Shown here in pieces: positions 15,820 to 26,890 of a stretch of 64,000 nt of DNA (the stretch's first letter is position 1; the number at the start of each line of letters is the position of its first letter). Made by a program: the position numbers and the translations under genes. Location: contig NZ_CP031423.1 of the NCBI RefSeq assembly GCF_003991875.1, positions 3,286,001 to 3,350,000 of the forward strand, read 5' to 3'. The notes beneath the pieces were generated by a model. It was given only the letters and a program-made list of their open reading frames with translations. It made no database searches and had not been told where the DNA came from. The stretch comes from Microbacterium lemovicicum (GTDB lineage Bacteria > Actinomycetota > Actinomycetes > Actinomycetales > Microbacteriaceae).

Positions 15820-17193
15820 ATGATGACGAACGAATCCCTGGCCGAGGCCATCACCCGCGCGGGCGGAGCCGTCGAACTGCTGCGCAACCAGAACTGGCCG
15901 GCGTTCACGTTCCCGGTCGCGCCGGAATTCACGAACTGGCGCGACGAGCAGCGGGCCTGGAACACCAGCGTCGCGCTGATGGACCAGTCGCACCACATGA
16001 CGCAGCTGTTCCTCTGGGGCGATGACCTCATCCCGATGCTGGAGGGCATCTCGCCCAACACCTTCGGCACGTTCCGACCCGGGGTGGCGAAGCAGCTCAT
16101 CTCGGTGAACAAGGACGGCTATCTCATCGGCGACGGCATCCTCTTCAACATCGCCGAGGGTGAGGAGGGGCTCGTGCTCGTCGGGCACCACATGCTCATC
16201 GACTGGGTGCGCTTCAACGCCGAGAGGGCGGAGGCCGCCGGCAGGGACGTGCACCACCGACTCGACCCGAACTCGCACATGCGCCAGGGGCCGCCGACCT
16301 TCTACCGCTACGAGCTGCAGGGCCCCGAGGCCGACCGGGTGATGGAGAAGCTCTTCGGCGGACCCGCGCCCGACATCAAGTTCTTCCACATCGGCGACGT
16401 GACGATCGCCGGTCGTCCGGTGAAGGCGCTCCGTCACGGCATGGCGGGTCAGCCCGGCTTCGAGTTCTTCGGGCCGTGGGAGGACAACGAGACGGTGCGG
16501 GACGCCATCATGGACGCCGGCGAGGAGTTCGGCATCCGGCGGGTCGGCGCGAAGGCGTACTCCTCGACGCCCCTGGAGTCCGGATGGGTGCCCACGCCTT
16601 TCCCCGCGATCTTCGACGAGGACTTCGCCGAGTACCGGGAGTGGCTGCCCGCGGCGCGGATCGGCAACCTCGGCGGCTCCCTGCAGTCCGACGACATCCA
16701 CGACTACTACATGACGCCGTTCGACCTCGGCCTCGGACGCTCGGTGCGCTTCGACCACGACTTCCACGGCCGGGCTGCCCTCGAGCGCATCGCCGCCGAC
16801 CCGGAGCGCCGCAAGGTCACGCTGCTGTGGAACGCCGACGACGTCGCGGCGATCGTCCGCTCGCAGGTCGAGCCCGGCATCCCCGCGAAGTTCCTGGAGT
16901 TCCCCAAAGCCCGCTACGGCCTCTACCAGATGGACGAGGTGCGCCACGAGGGCACACCGGTCGGGATCTCGACCGACGCGGGCTACATCGCGTTCGACCA
17001 GCTGTACATGTCGCTGGCCACGCTCGACGTCGACATCGCCGACGGCACCGAGGTCGTGGTCGTGTGGGGCGAGGACCCGATCTCGCGCAAGCACTCGGTC
17101 GACGCCGCCCACCGGCAGGTCGAGATCCGCGCCACGGTCGCCCCCGCGCCGTACCACGACTACGCGCGGACGGTCTATCGCGCGAACGGCTGA
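15820..17193 (+). CDS. LigM/DesA-type tetrahydrofolate-dependent O-demethylase (paralog 2)
   Basis: A 457-aa paralog of the protein at 13105-14457, with the shared blocks FTNWRDEQRAW, LMDQSHHM, GYLIGDGILFN, YRYELQGP, LRHGMAGQPGFEFFGPW, AYSSTPLESGWVPTPFPAIF and VVWGEDPIS. It carries an insertion-like segment near residues 130-150 (ERAEAAGRDVHHRLDPNS) that differs from the other paralogs and may shape the substrate site. Likely role: methyl transfer from a methoxybenzoate to THF in the cytoplasm. AGGAAGG precedes two adjacent ATGs (15820 and 15823); either may be used. Regulated probably by the IclR protein through the site at 15747. Confidence 0.82.
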   Translation: MMTNESLAEAITRAGGAVELLRNQNWPAFTFPVAPEFTNWRDEQRAWNTSVALMDQSHHMTQLFLWGDDLIPMLEGISPNTFGTFRPGVAKQLISVNKDGYLIGDGILFNIAEGEEGLVLVGHHMLIDWVRFNAERAEAAGRDVHHRLDPNSHMRQGPPTFYRYELQGPEADRVMEKLFGGPAPDIKFFHIGDVTIAGRPVKALRHGMAGQPGFEFFGPWEDNETVRDAIMDAGEEFGIRRVGAKAYSSTPLESGWVPTPFPAIFDEDFAEYREWLPAARIGNLGGSLQSDDIHDYYMTPFDLGLGRSVRFDHDFHGRAALERIAADPERRKVTLLWNADDVAAIVRSQVEPGIPAKFLEFPKARYGLYQMDEVRHEGTPVGISTDAGYIAFDQLYMSLATLDVDIADGTEVVVVWGEDPISRKHSVDAAHRQVEIRATVAPAPYHDYARTVYRANG

Positions 17194-17230
17194 CGCGCGA
17201 TCGGTCGTCCGAGTCGCGATCGCCGACGAC

Positions 17231-17270
17231 AGAGGAGGGGGCGGATGCCGCGGCATCCGCCCCCTCCTCT
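17231..17270. terminator. 40-bp perfect palindrome, bidirectional terminator
   Basis: The arms 17231-17250 and 17251-17270 are exact reverse complements with no unpaired centre; the core is GGATGCCGCGGCATCC and the flanks are AGAGGAGGGGGC-type. It sits between the convergent stops of demethylase 2 (17193) and demethylase 3 (17279), so it can end both transcripts. Confidence 0.8.
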
Positions 17271-17278
17271 TCTGCGCG

Positions 17279-19645
<2,367 letters not shown>

Positions 19646-19649
<4 letters not shown>

Positions 19650-20356
19650 CAGCCGGCCCCGTCATCGTCACCGACATCGCGAGAGCGGATGCCGCGATCG
19701 TCGACGCCCTGGCCGCATTCGGCTCCGCGACCGTCCACGAGGCGATGGGCCGCATCGGCTACGCCGGTCCGCGCATCCGTCCGCTGCAATCGGGTACCGC
19801 GATCGCCGGCAGCGCGGTGACGGTGCAGGCCGCGCCCGGCGACAACCTCATGGTGCACGTCGCCATCGAGCAGGCGCAGCCGGGCGACGTGATCGTCGTC
19901 GTGCCCGTGACCGACTCCCCGTACGGCTTCATCGGCGACCTCATGGCCACCCAGATGCAGGTGCGCGGGGTGCGCGGCTACGTGACCACGGGCGGGGTGC
20001 GCGACACGGCCGAGCTGCGGGGCATGGGCTTCCCGGTGTGGACCGCCCACGTCAGCGCCCAGGGCACCGTCAAGGACACCGCGGGCTCGGTGAACGTGCC
20101 GGTGCTGCTCCACGACGTGCGCGTCTGCGCCGGCGACATCGTGGTCGCAGACGACGACGGCGTCACCGTCGTGCCGCGCGCCCGGGCGGCCGCCACGCTC
20201 GAGGCCGCCCAGGCCCGGGTCGACCGCGAGGCCGCGAACCGCGAGCGCTATCGCGCCGGAGAGATCTCGATGGACCTCAACGCCCTGCGCCCGGTGATCG
20301 CCGACCTCGGCGTGCGCGTGGTCACCCAGGCGGAGTTCGAGGCCGAGGATGACTGA
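19646..20356 (+). CDS. galC: 4-carboxy-4-hydroxy-2-oxoadipate aldolase (RraA-like, LigK/GalC type)
   Basis: A 236-aa RraA-fold class II aldolase that splits 4-carboxy-4-hydroxy-2-oxoadipate into pyruvate and oxaloacetate. Conserved features are the N-terminal ATVHEAMGRIGY, a central DLMATQMQVRGVRGYVTTGGVRDT with the metal/pyruvate-binding G-x-R-D, and VCAGDIVVADDDGVTVVP. The length matches LigK/GalC (about 230 aa). The GTG start overlaps the galB stop (GTGA); the stop overlaps the galD start by 8 bp. Confidence 0.88.
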
Positions 20357-21461
20357 CGCCGACCGCGACGGCGTGCGTTGCATGGTGCTCCGCGGCGGCA
20401 CGTCGAAGGGCGCGTTCTTCCTCGCCGGCGACGTGCCGTCCGAGCCGGCCGAGCGCGACGATCTGATGCTGCGGATCATGGGCTCCCCCGACCCCGCCCA
20501 GATCGACGGTCTCGGCGGCGCGCATCCGCTCACGAGCAAGGTCGCGATCGTCTCCCGATCGGACCGCGCCGACGTCGACCTCGACTACCTCTTCCTGCAG
20601 GTCGGCATCGCCGAGGCGACCGTGGGCACCCTTCAGACCTGCGGCAACCTGCTGGCCGCCGTCGGACCCTTCGCGCTCGAGCGCGGACTCATCGAGGCGG
20701 GCGGCGAGCAGACGACCGCCCGCATCCGCCTGCTCAACACCGGCGACATCGCCGACGCCCGCTTCGCCACGCCCGGCGGCCGCGTCGACTACGCCGGCGA
20801 CGCCGCGATCGACGGCGTGCCCGGCACCGCCGCACCGATCGAGCTCGAGGTGCGCGGCGAGGGCGGCGTGCTGCCCACCGGCCGCGTCGCCGAGGAGCTC
20901 GACGGCCACCGCGTCACCCTGATCGACAACGGGATGCCGGTGGTGCTGCTCGACGCCGCGGAATTCGACGTCGACGGCGACGAGTCGCCGGAGGAGCTCG
21001 AGGGGCGCGCGGATCTGACCGCCTCGATCGAGCGCGTCCGCCTCGCCGCCGCGGAGCTGATGGGAGTGACGGATGCCGCGACGGCGACCGTTCCCAAGAT
21101 GCTCCTGCTCTCCCCGCCCCGCCGCGGCGGCGCGATCTCGACCCGTGCCTTCATCCCCTCGCGCGTGCACACCGCGATCGGGGTGCTCATGGCGGCATCC
21201 GTGGCCGCCGGCATCCGCATCCCCGGAGCCGTCGGTCACGACCTCGCCGACCTGCCCGCAGATGAGGGAGCGCCGCTCGGCATCGAGCACCCGAGCGGCG
21301 TCTTCCCCGCGCGCGTGCGCGTGCTGCGGGCCGCCGACGGCCTGTGGACGGCGTCGTCTTCGTCGCTGCGCACGGCCCGCAAGATCTTCGACGGCACCGT
21401 CTACCCCCGACCCGCGGCATCCGCACCCGCCCCGACCCCCTCCCGAGAGGACCCCCGATGA
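20349..21461 (+). CDS. galD: 4-oxalomesaconate tautomerase (PrpF family, GalD type)
   Basis: A 370-aa PrpF-fold isomerase. GalD converts the keto to the enol form of 4-oxalomesaconate before hydration. The family start RCMVLRGGTSKGAFF (residues 10-24) and the catalytic-cysteine segment TLQTCGNLL (C98) are present, with the second-half motif PKMLLLSPP. PrpF proteins also include methylaconitate isomerase, but the direct overlap with galC and the dioxygenase gene makes GalD the better reading. ATG start within the last codons of galC. Confidence 0.85.
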   Translation: MTDADRDGVRCMVLRGGTSKGAFFLAGDVPSEPAERDDLMLRIMGSPDPAQIDGLGGAHPLTSKVAIVSRSDRADVDLDYLFLQVGIAEATVGTLQTCGNLLAAVGPFALERGLIEAGGEQTTARIRLLNTGDIADARFATPGGRVDYAGDAAIDGVPGTAAPIELEVRGEGGVLPTGRVAEELDGHRVTLIDNGMPVVLLDAAEFDVDGDESPEELEGRADLTASIERVRLAAAELMGVTDAATATVPKMLLLSPPRRGGAISTRAFIPSRVHTAIGVLMAASVAAGIRIPGAVGHDLADLPADEGAPLGIEHPSGVFPARVRVLRAADGLWTASSSSLRTARKIFDGTVYPRPAASAPAPTPSREDPR

Positions 21462-22414
21462 CCGCCTCCACCTCCTTCGACGTCGCCCACATCGGCAATG
21501 TCGAGCTGCTGACTGCAGAGTTCGACAAGAGCCTGTGGTTCTTCCACGACCTGCTGGCGATGCGCATCGTCGGCACCGACGGCGATTCCACGTACCTCCG
21601 CACGTGGGACGAGTACCAGCAGTTCACGATCAAGCTGACCGCGTCGTCCGACGCCGGAGTCGGCCTCACCACCTTCCGCGCGTCGAGCCAGGAGGCGCTG
21701 GAACGGCGCGTCGCCGCCATCGACCGATTCGGCCTCGGCGAGGGCTGGGTCGACGGCGAGCAGGGCACCGGTCCGACCTACCGCTTCCGCGACCCCGATG
21801 GGCACGCGATGGGCATCTACTACGAGACCGAGCGCTACGTCGCCACCGACGACAAGCCGGCGCTGAAGAACCAGGCCTCGGCCTTCCCCGGCCACGGCGT
21901 CAACGCCCGCCGCCTCGACCACATCAACTACCTCGCCAAGGATGTGGTCGCCAACGGCGAGTTCATCGCGGAGGCCCTCGGCGGTCGTGAGAGCGAGCGC
22001 ATCGCCATCGACGGCGGCGGCTACGCGGCGTGGTGGTTCCACTTCAACAACAAGTCGTACGACGTGGTCTACTCCGACGACTGGACCAAGCACGGCGACC
22101 GCCTGCACCACATCGCCTTCGCCCCCGACACCCGCGAGGACATCCTGAAGGCCGCCGACATCTTCCTCGAGAACGGCATCTACATCGAGTCGGGGCCGCA
22201 CAAGCACGCGATCAACCAGACCTTCTTCCTCTACGTGTGGGAGCCCGGCGGCAACCGCATCGAGTTCGCCAACGCCGGCGCCCGCCTGCTGCTCGACCCC
22301 GACCAGCCGGTCGTCGAATGGAGTGCGGAGGAGCGCAAGAAGGGCCAGGCCTGGGGCATGAAGACGATCGAGAGCTTCCACACCCACGGCACCCCGGTCG
22401 TGAAGGAGAACTAG
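21458..22414 (+). CDS. Type I (VOC) extradiol ring-cleavage dioxygenase
   Basis: A 318-aa two-domain vicinal-oxygen-chelate protein of the catechol 2,3-dioxygenase family. The Fe(II) ligands align as H155 (RRLDHINYL), H218 (LHHIAF) and E269 (GNRIEF); the catalytic residues corresponding to His246 and Tyr255 of XylE are H250 and Y259 with the same 9-residue spacing. The N-terminal module has lost the metal ligands, as usual. The ATG overlaps the galD stop by 4 bp, so it is translated with the gal genes. Its substrate is probably a di- or trihydroxybenzoate such as gallate, protocatechuate or 3-O-methylgallate. No type II LigAB/GalA-like gene is in the window, so this enzyme may supply the ring cleavage. 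Confidence 0.88.
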   Translation: MTASTSFDVAHIGNVELLTAEFDKSLWFFHDLLAMRIVGTDGDSTYLRTWDEYQQFTIKLTASSDAGVGLTTFRASSQEALERRVAAIDRFGLGEGWVDGEQGTGPTYRFRDPDGHAMGIYYETERYVATDDKPALKNQASAFPGHGVNARRLDHINYLAKDVVANGEFIAEALGGRESERIAIDGGGYAAWWFHFNNKSYDVVYSDDWTKHGDRLHHIAFAPDTREDILKAADIFLENGIYIESGPHKHAINQTFFLYVWEPGGNRIEFANAGARLLLDPDQPVVEWSAEERKKGQAWGMKTIESFHTHGTPVVKEN

Positions 22415-22521
22415 TTTCTCCTTTTCATGTCGGTGAATGAATGGTGCAATGAAGCCCACGAGATCCACCCGGACACCCCGATCCCCCCGCTTCACCCGAT
22501 TTCCGCACAGAGGAGTGCTTG

Positions 22522-24015
22522 ATGAGTGACACCGTGACCACAGAGGTCCGCACCGGGCTGTACATCGGCGGCGAGGAGCGCCACACCGATGACACCCTGG
22601 CCATCGCCGACCCGGGCAAGCCCGGCGCCGTCGTCGGCCACGCCGCCTCCGCCTCGGCCGAGGACGTCGCCGACGCCGTCGCCGCCGCGAAGTCCGCGTT
22701 CCCCGCCTGGGCCGCGCTCAGCGCGAAGGAGCGCGCGGCGAAGATGACCGAGGCCATCGCCGGCATCGCCGACGACCGTGACGCCGACGCGGCGATCCTG
22801 TCGCAGGAGAACGGCAAGGTGCGGATGGAGTCGTGGGTCGACGCCCTCGTGCTCGAGATCCGCTGGAACCTGGCCCTGATGCTGGCCGACGAGGTCGACA
22901 CGGGCAAGACGCTCCCCGTCGTGCCCGGGATGATCCCGGTCGAGACGACCGTGGCCTACCAGCCGCTCGGCGTCGTCACCGTCATCGTGCCGTTCAACTG
23001 GCCGATCGCGATCCTCGGCGCCGCCCTCCCCCACGCGCTGCTGGCCGGGAACACCGCGATCGTGAAGCCGCCGCCCTCGGCTCCGCTGGCCACCACGCGC
23101 GTCGTGCAGCGCATCGCCGAGAAGCTCCCCGCGGGTGTGCTCAACGTCGTCACCGGCAAGGACGAGAACATGGCCGGCCTCATCAAGAACACCGACGTCG
23201 CCAAGGTGTGCTTCACCGGCAGCGTCAACGGCGGCAAGCGGATCATGGAGATGGCGTCCTCCACGCTCACCCGTGTGACCCTCGAGCTGGGCGGCAACGA
23301 CGCGGCGGTGTTCCTCGAGGACGCGATCATCGACGACACGCACCTCGACCGCCTCTACGCGGCGATCTACGACACCACGGGCCAGATCTGCATGAACGCG
23401 AAGCGCGTCTTCGTGCACAACTCGCGCCTCGACGAGGTCGTCGCCGGTCTCGAGGAGCGGCTGAACAAGGTCGTCCTCGGCTACGGACTCGACGAGGGCA
23501 CCACGATGGGCCCGCTGCACCAGCCGGCCCAGAAGGCCTTCGTCGAGGAGATCATCCAGGAGGCGAAGGATGCCGGAGCCGACGTGCGCGAGTACGGCGA
23601 GCTCCCCGGCGGGGAGCTTTCGGGCGGCAACTTCCTGCGCCCCGCCCTCGTGGTCAACCCCGACCCGTCGCTGCGGGTGGTGACGCAGGAGCAGTTCGGT
23701 CCCGTCATCCCGGTCATCGGCTTCGACACGGAGGACGAGGCGGTCGCGCTGGCCAATGACACGTGGGGCGGCCTGTGCGGCTCGGTGTGGACGGCCGACG
23801 TCGAGGCGGCCAACCGCGTCGGCGGGCAGCTCGTGTGCGGCTACGTCTGGGTCAACGACCACGGCGCCACCCGCCTCGACCTGCGTGCGCCCTTCGGCGG
23901 CATGAAGCAGTCCGGCATGGGCCGCGAGCAGGGCATCGAGGGCGTCCGCGCCTTCCAGGACACCCGCTCCATCGCGCACATCGACACGGCGGCCCTTGCA
24001 GCCCAGGCCCACTGA
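22522..24015 (+). CDS. NAD(P)-dependent aldehyde dehydrogenase
   Basis: A 497-aa ALDH. The catalytic residues are visible: N159 (FNW), K182 (KPPP), E255 (ELGGND) and the nucleophile C290 (GQICMN). It follows the dioxygenase gene by 107 bp in the same direction. It could oxidise the semialdehyde formed by ring cleavage (a role analogous to LigC or hydroxymuconic semialdehyde dehydrogenase) or an aromatic aldehyde such as vanillin; the sequence does not decide. The ATG at 22522 has AGAGGAG 6 nt upstream. The gap 22415-22521 shows no clear hairpin, so read-through from the gal genes is likely. Confidence 0.88.
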   Translation: MSDTVTTEVRTGLYIGGEERHTDDTLAIADPGKPGAVVGHAASASAEDVADAVAAAKSAFPAWAALSAKERAAKMTEAIAGIADDRDADAAILSQENGKVRMESWVDALVLEIRWNLALMLADEVDTGKTLPVVPGMIPVETTVAYQPLGVVTVIVPFNWPIAILGAALPHALLAGNTAIVKPPPSAPLATTRVVQRIAEKLPAGVLNVVTGKDENMAGLIKNTDVAKVCFTGSVNGGKRIMEMASSTLTRVTLELGGNDAAVFLEDAIIDDTHLDRLYAAIYDTTGQICMNAKRVFVHNSRLDEVVAGLEERLNKVVLGYGLDEGTTMGPLHQPAQKAFVEEIIQEAKDAGADVREYGELPGGELSGGNFLRPALVVNPDPSLRVVTQEQFGPVIPVIGFDTEDEAVALANDTWGGLCGSVWTADVEAANRVGGQLVCGYVWVNDHGATRLDLRAPFGGMKQSGMGREQGIEGVRAFQDTRSIAHIDTAALAAQAH

Positions 24016-24022
24016 CGACGTC

Positions 24023-24065
24023 GAAGGACTCGGGATGCCGCGGCCCGCGGCATCCCGAGTCCTTC
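24023..24065. terminator. 43-bp perfect palindrome between ALDH and MFS gene
   Basis: Two 21-bp arms (24023-24043 and 24045-24065) are exact reverse complements around a single base. The hairpin starts 8 bp after the ALDH stop, so it should terminate or attenuate that transcript. It also contains the likely SD (GAAGGA) and the start codon (24035) of the MFS gene in its left arm, which would block translation of a read-through mRNA. Confidence 0.8.
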
Positions 24066-25273
24066 TGCTGGTCGCGGTGCTGCTCATCGCGCTCAACCTC
24101 CGGCCGACGATCACCGGGATCGGGCCGCTGCTGGCGCAGATCTCGGCCGACCTCGGCACCACGGAGGCCGCGCTCGGCGCCCTGGCGGCGGTGCCGCTCA
24201 TCGCCTTCGGGCTGGTCTCGCCGCTCGCGCAGGGCCTCAGCGCCCGATTCGGGATGTCGCGGACCGTCCTGGTGGCGCTGCTCCTGCTGTGCGCCGGCAC
24301 GGCATGGCGCTCCGTTCCGGGGCTCACCGCGAACCTGTGGCTGGGCACCGCGCTGATCGGGGCGTCGCTCGCGATCGTCAACGTGCTGATGCCCGCCGTG
24401 ATCAAGCGCGACTTCCCCGATCGTGTGCCCGCGGTGACCGCCGTCTTCACCGCGTGCCTGGCGGGGATGGGAGCCGTCGGCTCCGGCGTCGTCGTGCCGA
24501 TCTCGCACGTCGAGGCCGGGGGCGATCCGCTCGGATGGCGGGCCGCGCTGCTGTGGACCGGGGCGCTGCTGCCCTTCGCCGTGATCGCCTGGATCGCGTG
24601 CACCCGCGGGCTGCCGGCGCACCGCGCCCCGGCACGGCGCTCCTCCGTGGGCGGGACCATCTGGCGCGACGCGCTGGCATGGCAGGTGCTGCTGTACATG
24701 GGCCTGCAGTCGATGACGTTCTACATGCTCGTGACCTGGTTCGCGCCGATCGCGCAGTCGCTCGGCCGCACGGAGGTCGTCGCGGGCATCGACGTGATGA
24801 TCTACCAGGTGTTCTGCTTCGCCGGCTCGCTCGTGGTCCCGCTGCTGCTGCGCGGCGCGGTCGCCCGCTTCGCCGCGGCGGCGATCCCCGCGGTCACCCT
24901 GCTCGGCATCGTCGGGCTGATCGTCGCGCCGGAGCTGTTCCTGCTCTGGGCCGTCGTCTGCGGTCTGGGCTGCGGCGCGGCGCTCGGCATGGCGATGAGC
25001 CTGTTCAGTCTCCGCGCCCGCACCCACGAGACGGCGGGCGCGCTCTCCGGCATGGCCCAGTCGGGCGGATACCTCCTCGCCGCCCTCGGCCCCATCGCCT
25101 TCGGGGCTCTCGTGACGCTGACGGGCGGGTGGGCGGCGTCGCTCGGGCTGGTCGCGGTGGTGCTGGCGGTGCAGCTCTCGATCGGGATCCTCGTGGGGCG
25201 GCCGCGCTACGTGCTCGATGGGGCGGCGCCCGACGGAACGGTCAGTCGCGGAGCGCGGGCGCCGCTCCGGTGA
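24035..25273 (+). CDS. MFS transporter, CynX/NimT family
   Basis: A 412-aa protein with 12 predicted membrane segments. The first segment carries LIALNLRPTITGIGPLL, a hallmark of the cyanate/nitroimidazole (CynX/NimT) group, many of which move small organic or aromatic acids. AAGGA lies 8 nt before the ATG, both inside the 43-bp palindrome. The C-terminal 32 bp overlap the 3' end of the convergent PaaX gene. Placed at the end of the aromatic island, it may import the methoxybenzoate or export intermediates. Confidence 0.85.
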   Translation: MPRPAASRVLLLVAVLLIALNLRPTITGIGPLLAQISADLGTTEAALGALAAVPLIAFGLVSPLAQGLSARFGMSRTVLVALLLLCAGTAWRSVPGLTANLWLGTALIGASLAIVNVLMPAVIKRDFPDRVPAVTAVFTACLAGMGAVGSGVVVPISHVEAGGDPLGWRAALLWTGALLPFAVIAWIACTRGLPAHRAPARRSSVGGTIWRDALAWQVLLYMGLQSMTFYMLVTWFAPIAQSLGRTEVVAGIDVMIYQVFCFAGSLVVPLLLRGAVARFAAAAIPAVTLLGIVGLIVAPELFLLWAVVCGLGCGAALGMAMSLFSLRARTHETAGALSGMAQSGGYLLAALGPIAFGALVTLTGGWAASLGLVAVVLAVQLSIGILVGRPRYVLDGAAPDGTVSRGARAPLR

Positions 25274-26093
25274 GCGTCGCGAACCCGGCCGACGCGGCCT
25301 CCTCGAGCCCGTCGCGCAGCCGGCGGTAGACGCGGGCGGATGCGGCGGCCGGCCAGTCGTCGTCCATGTACTCCGGCGGCAGCCCCGGGTCGGTGCCCAG
25401 CAGCTCGAGCCAGTCGGCGACGAGCTCGATCCGCGTCACGAGCGCCGCGTCGCGGACGGCGACCTCCGCGGCATCCACGTCCTCCCACGTGCCGAGGAAG
25501 GCGACGTGGGCCGCCCGGATGGCCTCGATGTCCCACGCCTGGTGCACGCTCGGCGCCATCGGGAACTCCTCGAGCTCTCGTGCCCGGAACGCCATCACGG
25601 CGCCGTCGTCGAGCTCGCCGGTAAGGGGCAGCAGCGAGGTGCGCAGGTCGACCTCTCCGGGTGCCAGCCATAGGCCGTCGCGCAGCGGTGCGAACCCGTG
25701 CCACGTCAGCGTCGAGCGCACCCGGTGACGCAGGTCGCGGCGCCCCTCGGGGATGGAGAACGTCACGAGCGTCCAGCCGCCCCCGTGCGGGCTGAAGGGG
25801 TGGTCGCCGCGCACCCGCTCGTTGCCCTGCGACAGGAGCGCGGCGCCGGCGGCGGTGAGGCGGAAGGCGATCTCGCGTCCGTGACGCTGCGAGGCCAGCA
25901 CCCCCTGGCGCACGAGGCGCGAGAGGGAGGCGCGGACCGCGGCCTCCGCGATGCCCGCGCCCTCCAGGACGGTGATCACCGCGGCGGCGCGCACGGGGCG
26001 CTCGGGGTGGTCGAGCACGTGATCGCCCAGCAGCGCCAGCAGGAGCTCACGGGGCGCGCGGTAGGGCGCGACCCGCTCCTGCCCGGCGGTCAT
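25242..26093 (-). CDS. PaaX-family transcriptional regulator
   Basis: A 283-aa regulator with an N-terminal winged helix (about residues 15-85; VRASLSRLVRQGVLASQRHGRE), a central PaaX domain (GGWTLVTFSIPEGRRDLRHRVRSTLTWHGFAPLRDGLWLAP) and the C-terminal PaaX_C part. PaaX represses phenylacetate genes in response to phenylacetyl-CoA; paralogs serve other aromatic or acyl-CoA pathways. No paa genes are visible here. It is the last gene of the ABC operon, its ATG overlapping the ATPase stop, so it probably senses the imported compound's CoA ester. Its 3' end overlaps the MFS gene tail-to-tail. Confidence 0.85.
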   Translation of the reverse strand: MTAGQERVAPYRAPRELLLALLGDHVLDHPERPVRAAAVITVLEGAGIAEAAVRASLSRLVRQGVLASQRHGREIAFRLTAAGAALLSQGNERVRGDHPFSPHGGGWTLVTFSIPEGRRDLRHRVRSTLTWHGFAPLRDGLWLAPGEVDLRTSLLPLTGELDDGAVMAFRARELEEFPMAPSVHQAWDIEAIRAAHVAFLGTWEDVDAAEVAVRDAALVTRIELVADWLELLGTDPGLPPEYMDDDWPAAASARVYRRLRDGLEEAASAGFATLTGAAPALRD

Positions 26094-26890
26094 CGCACGG
26101 GCCGAACGGCCTCGCCGCGCTTGGCGCGCTGGATCTGCTCGTAGACGTGCGTGCGCAGCTCGGTGAAGCGCGGGAGCGCCCGCGTCATGATCTGGTCGCG
26201 CTCGGGGGCGAGGTCGATGACGAGGTCCTCCTGCACCCAGGTCGGCGACTTGGACAGCACCACCACGCGCTCGCCGAGGTAGACGGACTCGTCGATGTCG
26301 TGCGTGACGAAGAGGATCGACATGCCCCGCTCGAGGTGGAGGCGTCGCACCAGGTCCTCGAGGTCGGCGCGGGTCTGCGCGTCGACGGCCGCGAACGGCT
26401 CGTCCATGATGAGCACCTCGGGCTGGTAGGCCACGGCGCGGGCGATGGCCACGCGCTGCTGCATGCCGCCGGACAGCTGCCAGGGGTAGCTCTTGCCGGC
26501 GTGCTCGAGTCCGACGGCGGTGAGGGCGTCGTCGACCAGCCGGTCGCGCTCGGCGCGGCTCAGCCCCCTGTGCCGCAGCGGGAGCTCGACGTTGCCCCGC
26601 ACCGTGAGCCACGGGTAGAGGCTGCGGCCGTACTCCTGGAACACCAGCGCCATGTTGGGCGGCGGTGCGGTCACGCGGGCACCGTCGAGCTCGATGACGC
26701 CGGCGGTGGGCGAGAGCAGGCCGGCGATGCACTTGAGCAGCGTCGTCTTGCCGCAGCCCGACGGCCCCACGATGCACACCAGCTCGCCGCGCCGCATCGT
26801 GATGCTGATGTCGCCGATCGCCTCCACCGAGCCGGTCGAGGACTCGTAGACCTTCTTGAGATTCGTCACGGTGAGCAGGGTGTCAGGCAC
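26090..26890 (-). CDS. Nitrate/sulfonate/taurine-type ABC transporter ATP-binding protein
   Basis: A 266-aa ATPase of the SsuB/TauB group. Walker A GPSGCGKTTLLK, signature WQLSGGMQQRVAIARA, Walker B VLIMDEPFAAVDAQTR, and the switch histidine in FVTHDIDES are intact. It overlaps the upstream permease by 8 bp. In actinobacterial catabolic clusters this transporter type also carries aromatic acids such as phthalate or riboflavin/pyrimidine precursors. Confidence 0.9.
   Translation of the reverse strand: MPDTLLTVTNLKKVYESSTGSVEAIGDISITMRRGELVCIVGPSGCGKTTLLKCIAGLLSPTAGVIELDGARVTAPPPNMALVFQEYGRSLYPWLTVRGNVELPLRHRGLSRAERDRLVDDALTAVGLEHAGKSYPWQLSGGMQQRVAIARAVAYQPEVLIMDEPFAAVDAQTRADLEDLVRRLHLERGMSILFVTHDIDESVYLGERVVVLSKSPTWVQEDLVIDLAPERDQIMTRALPRFTELRTHVYEQIQRAKRGEAVRPVR

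Noticed and set aside
17231..17270. Phage or plasmid attachment site or origin
   Set aside because: A perfect palindrome between two convergent stops is explained by bidirectional termination, and no integrase or replication gene is near.
20349..21461. 2-methylaconitate isomerase (prpF) as identity of the PrpF-family protein
   Set aside because: No methylcitrate-cycle gene is present, and the gene overlaps galC and the dioxygenase gene, which fits 4-oxalomesaconate tautomerase.
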